From positions 1-18,396 of the forward strand of contig JAGWVO010000020.1 in assembly GCA_018970845.1 (NCBI GenBank): DNA of 18,396 bases, written 5' to 3'. Origin of the DNA: Planctomycetota bacterium (GTDB lineage: Bacteria > Planctomycetota > Planctomycetia > Gemmatales > Gemmataceae). Each line of letters starts with the position of its first letter. The stretch's first letter is position 1. A program made the translations under genes and the position numbers. This document shows positions 17,352 to 18,396 of this stretch, piece by piece. The notes under the pieces are model-generated. The model saw only the letters and a program-made list of their open reading frames with translations. It was not told the origin of the DNA and did not search any database.

Positions 17352-17716
17352 CCCAAATAAGGAGCCAGCAGGGTTTGCATCAGTTTCAGGTCGCCCAGTG
17401 CCGACTTGCCAAAACCAGGAACCGCGCCCGCCGCCACGGCCTGGGCCTGGGCTTCGGGAAAGTTGCTCACCAGCATCAACGGTGACTGGGACGGCCCCTT
17501 GAGGGCCTCGATGAGGGAAAGTCCGGAACCGCCATCGGCGTCAAAAACCCTGTTAATGAGAACCAGGTCGAACTTCTCGCGGCCCAAAAGGGCCTTCGCC
17601 TCATCGGCCCCGTCGACGGGAACCACGGAGGCTCCGAACAGTCCGCGAAGCCGCGCTTCGATGGATCCGTGGTCAAAATCGCATTGGCCGACACTCAAAA
17701 CCTTCTTTCCAGCCAT
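17348..17716 (-). CDS. Degenerate (pseudo-)receiver domain protein
   Basis: This 122-aa single-domain protein has the length and strand/helix pattern of a CheY-like receiver: V-L-S-V at the first strand, D-L-V-L-I-N at the third, L-M-L-V-S-N at the fourth, and G-F-G-K at the fifth. Key phosphorylation residues are missing. The N-terminal acidic pair is replaced by G10-Q11 and the phospho-acceptor Asp by N55, although S84 and K104 remain. It is therefore probably a phosphorylation-independent regulator, or another flavodoxin-like protein. No output domain is attached. The gene converges on the HPF1-like gene and the two stops share CTAG (17348-17351). A GAGG sequence lies about 8 nt upstream of ATG 17716. 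Confidence 0.72.
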   Translation of the reverse strand: MAGKKVLSVGQCDFDHGSIEARLRGLFGASVVPVDGADEAKALLGREKFDLVLINRVFDADGGSGLSLIEALKGPSQSPLMLVSNFPEAQAQAVAAGAVPGFGKSALGDLKLMQTLLAPYLG

Positions 17717-17749
17717 TCCGTCGCCCTCATAATCGCAACAGTTTCCCCC

Positions 17750-17838
17750 ATCAGGTTAGGAATCAGGGCTGGTCATTTCTTGCCCCTCTTAACTCCGGGG
17801 GTAGAATTGCAGGTCAGCCCCTGATCGGGGGGCATCAG
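17750..17838. repeat. ATCAG(G) repeats in the divergent intergenic region
   Basis: ATCAGG occurs at 17750-17755 and 17762-17767, 12 bp apart. An inverted copy, CCTGAT, lies at 17820-17825 inside CCCC-TGATC-GGGG, and ATCAG recurs at 17834-17838. All sit in the 152-bp gap between the pseudo-receiver and HTH genes. They may be regulator sites or chance in a short region. I see no clear promoter hexamers here. Confidence 0.25.
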
Positions 17839-17868
17839 CCATCGATATGCATCACGGGGAAATCATCC

Positions 17869-18396
17869 ATGGCCATCCTGTCTCTTGATGAGGCCGCCGC
17901 CGCCCTCGGCCTGACCAAGGATGCCATCAAGGACCTGGCACGCGGGGGTACCATCCGGTCGTTCCGCGCCGGCAACACGCTCACCTTCAAGTCGGAGGAC
18001 ATCGAGGCCTACAAGGCCACGATGGCGGCGGCCCCAGCCCCTGCGGCTGATGCCGGGCAACCCGTCGACGATGACTTCCTGCTATCGGATAGCTCGGCAA
18101 TCGAACCCGAGGTTCCCGTCCAGCCTTCCGACACCGATTCCGGCTCCTCATTCTCCCTCCTGCCCGACGACATGGACAGCGTTGGCATCAAGGTCGAGGA
18201 GCCCAACGCGACCACCGAGATGCTAACCCCGTCGCAAATGGCCAAGATGGCTCCACCCGCCGGCGCCGACTCCCCTTTTGAATTGGCCAACGAACCGGTT
18301 TTCAAGCTCTCCGACGACGAACCCGCTCCGGCCAATCCGCCATCGGGGGCCGCGCCGGACGGCAGTTCGGGTGTTTTCCAGCTTTCCGACGATTCC
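17869..18396 (+). CDS. Excisionase-type HTH protein with acidic repeat-bearing tail, C-terminus cut
   Basis: 176 codons are visible and the frame is open at the window end. Residues 1-50 form a MerR/excisionase-type helix-turn-helix: S-L-D-E-A-A-A-A-L-G-L-T-K-D-A-I-K at 5-21, then G-G-T-I-R-S-F-R-A-G-N at 26-36 and the S-E-D-I-E-A-Y end at 42-48. After an Ala/Pro linker the protein becomes acidic and low in order, with a recurring F-x-L-(S)-D-D motif at residues 70, 95, 137 (weak), 145 and 170. GGGGA lies 8 nt before ATG 17869. The HTH suggests DNA binding, possibly only as a scaffold. The repeated motifs could be binding sites for a partner. Such HTH-plus-disordered-tail proteins are, from memory, frequent in planctomycetes; no function is known to me. 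Full length cannot be judged. Confidence 0.82.
   Translation, partial: MAILSLDEAAAALGLTKDAIKDLARGGTIRSFRAGNTLTFKSEDIEAYKATMAAAPAPAADAGQPVDDDFLLSDSSAIEPEVPVQPSDTDSGSSFSLLPDDMDSVGIKVEEPNATTEMLTPSQMAKMAPPAGADSPFELANEPVFKLSDDEPAPANPPSGAAPDGSSGVFQLSDDS

Overview
The window comes from a high-GC bacterium of the phylum Planctomycetota, plausibly Gemmatales-like. This placement is an inference from gene content: two DUF1501 proteins with Tat motifs, three secreted sulfatases, a GT4 protein and an MFS protein of planctomycete type, a short heme-motif alpha-toroid protein and an excisionase-type HTH protein with an acidic tail. No database search was run. I see no rRNA, tRNA, CRISPR array, insertion sequence or integrase, and no gene-free stretch longer than about 210 bases.

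Layout. (1) 1-1303, minus: DUF1501 protein, cut at its C-terminus by the window edge. (2) 4302-1515, minus: an MFS transporter followed 19 nt later by a GT4 glycosyltransferase. (3) 4447-11611, plus, divergent from (2): a six-gene operon of sulfatase, HExxH metallopeptidase, sulfatase, sulfatase, CXXCH alpha-toroid protein and NAD-dependent epimerase/3-beta-HSD-like reductase. Four of its five junctions are 4-nt stop/start overlaps. (4) 14771-11587, minus, converging on (3): a five-gene operon of ECF-like sigma factor, small helical unknown, ImmA/IrrE metallopeptidase, 309-aa unknown and Nudix hydrolase. (5) 14906-16369, plus, divergent from the sigma gene: a second DUF1501 protein with a Tat motif. 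(6) 16398-17351, plus: a bacterial homologue of the eukaryotic serine-ADP-ribosylation cofactor HPF1; its start codon sits in the loop of a terminator-like hairpin. (7) 17716-17348, minus: a degenerate receiver domain sharing a CTAG double stop with (6). (8) 17869 to the window end, plus: an HTH protein with repeated F-x-L-S-D-D motifs, cut at its C-terminus.

How the genes may work together. Operon (3) looks like an export-linked module for desulfating and processing sulfated glycans or other sulfated compounds, since its first five products carry N-terminal export signals and its reductase looks cytoplasmic. The divergent MFS protein could import or export a product, but no substrate is shown. 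Operon (4) is the best candidate for an undescribed system: a sigma factor, a candidate partner protein and an ImmA/IrrE-type protease are translationally linked, an arrangement that would suit control of transcription by regulated proteolysis. The HPF1-like protein is the other notable item, because eukaryotic HPF1 works only with PARP enzymes and no PARP gene is visible here.
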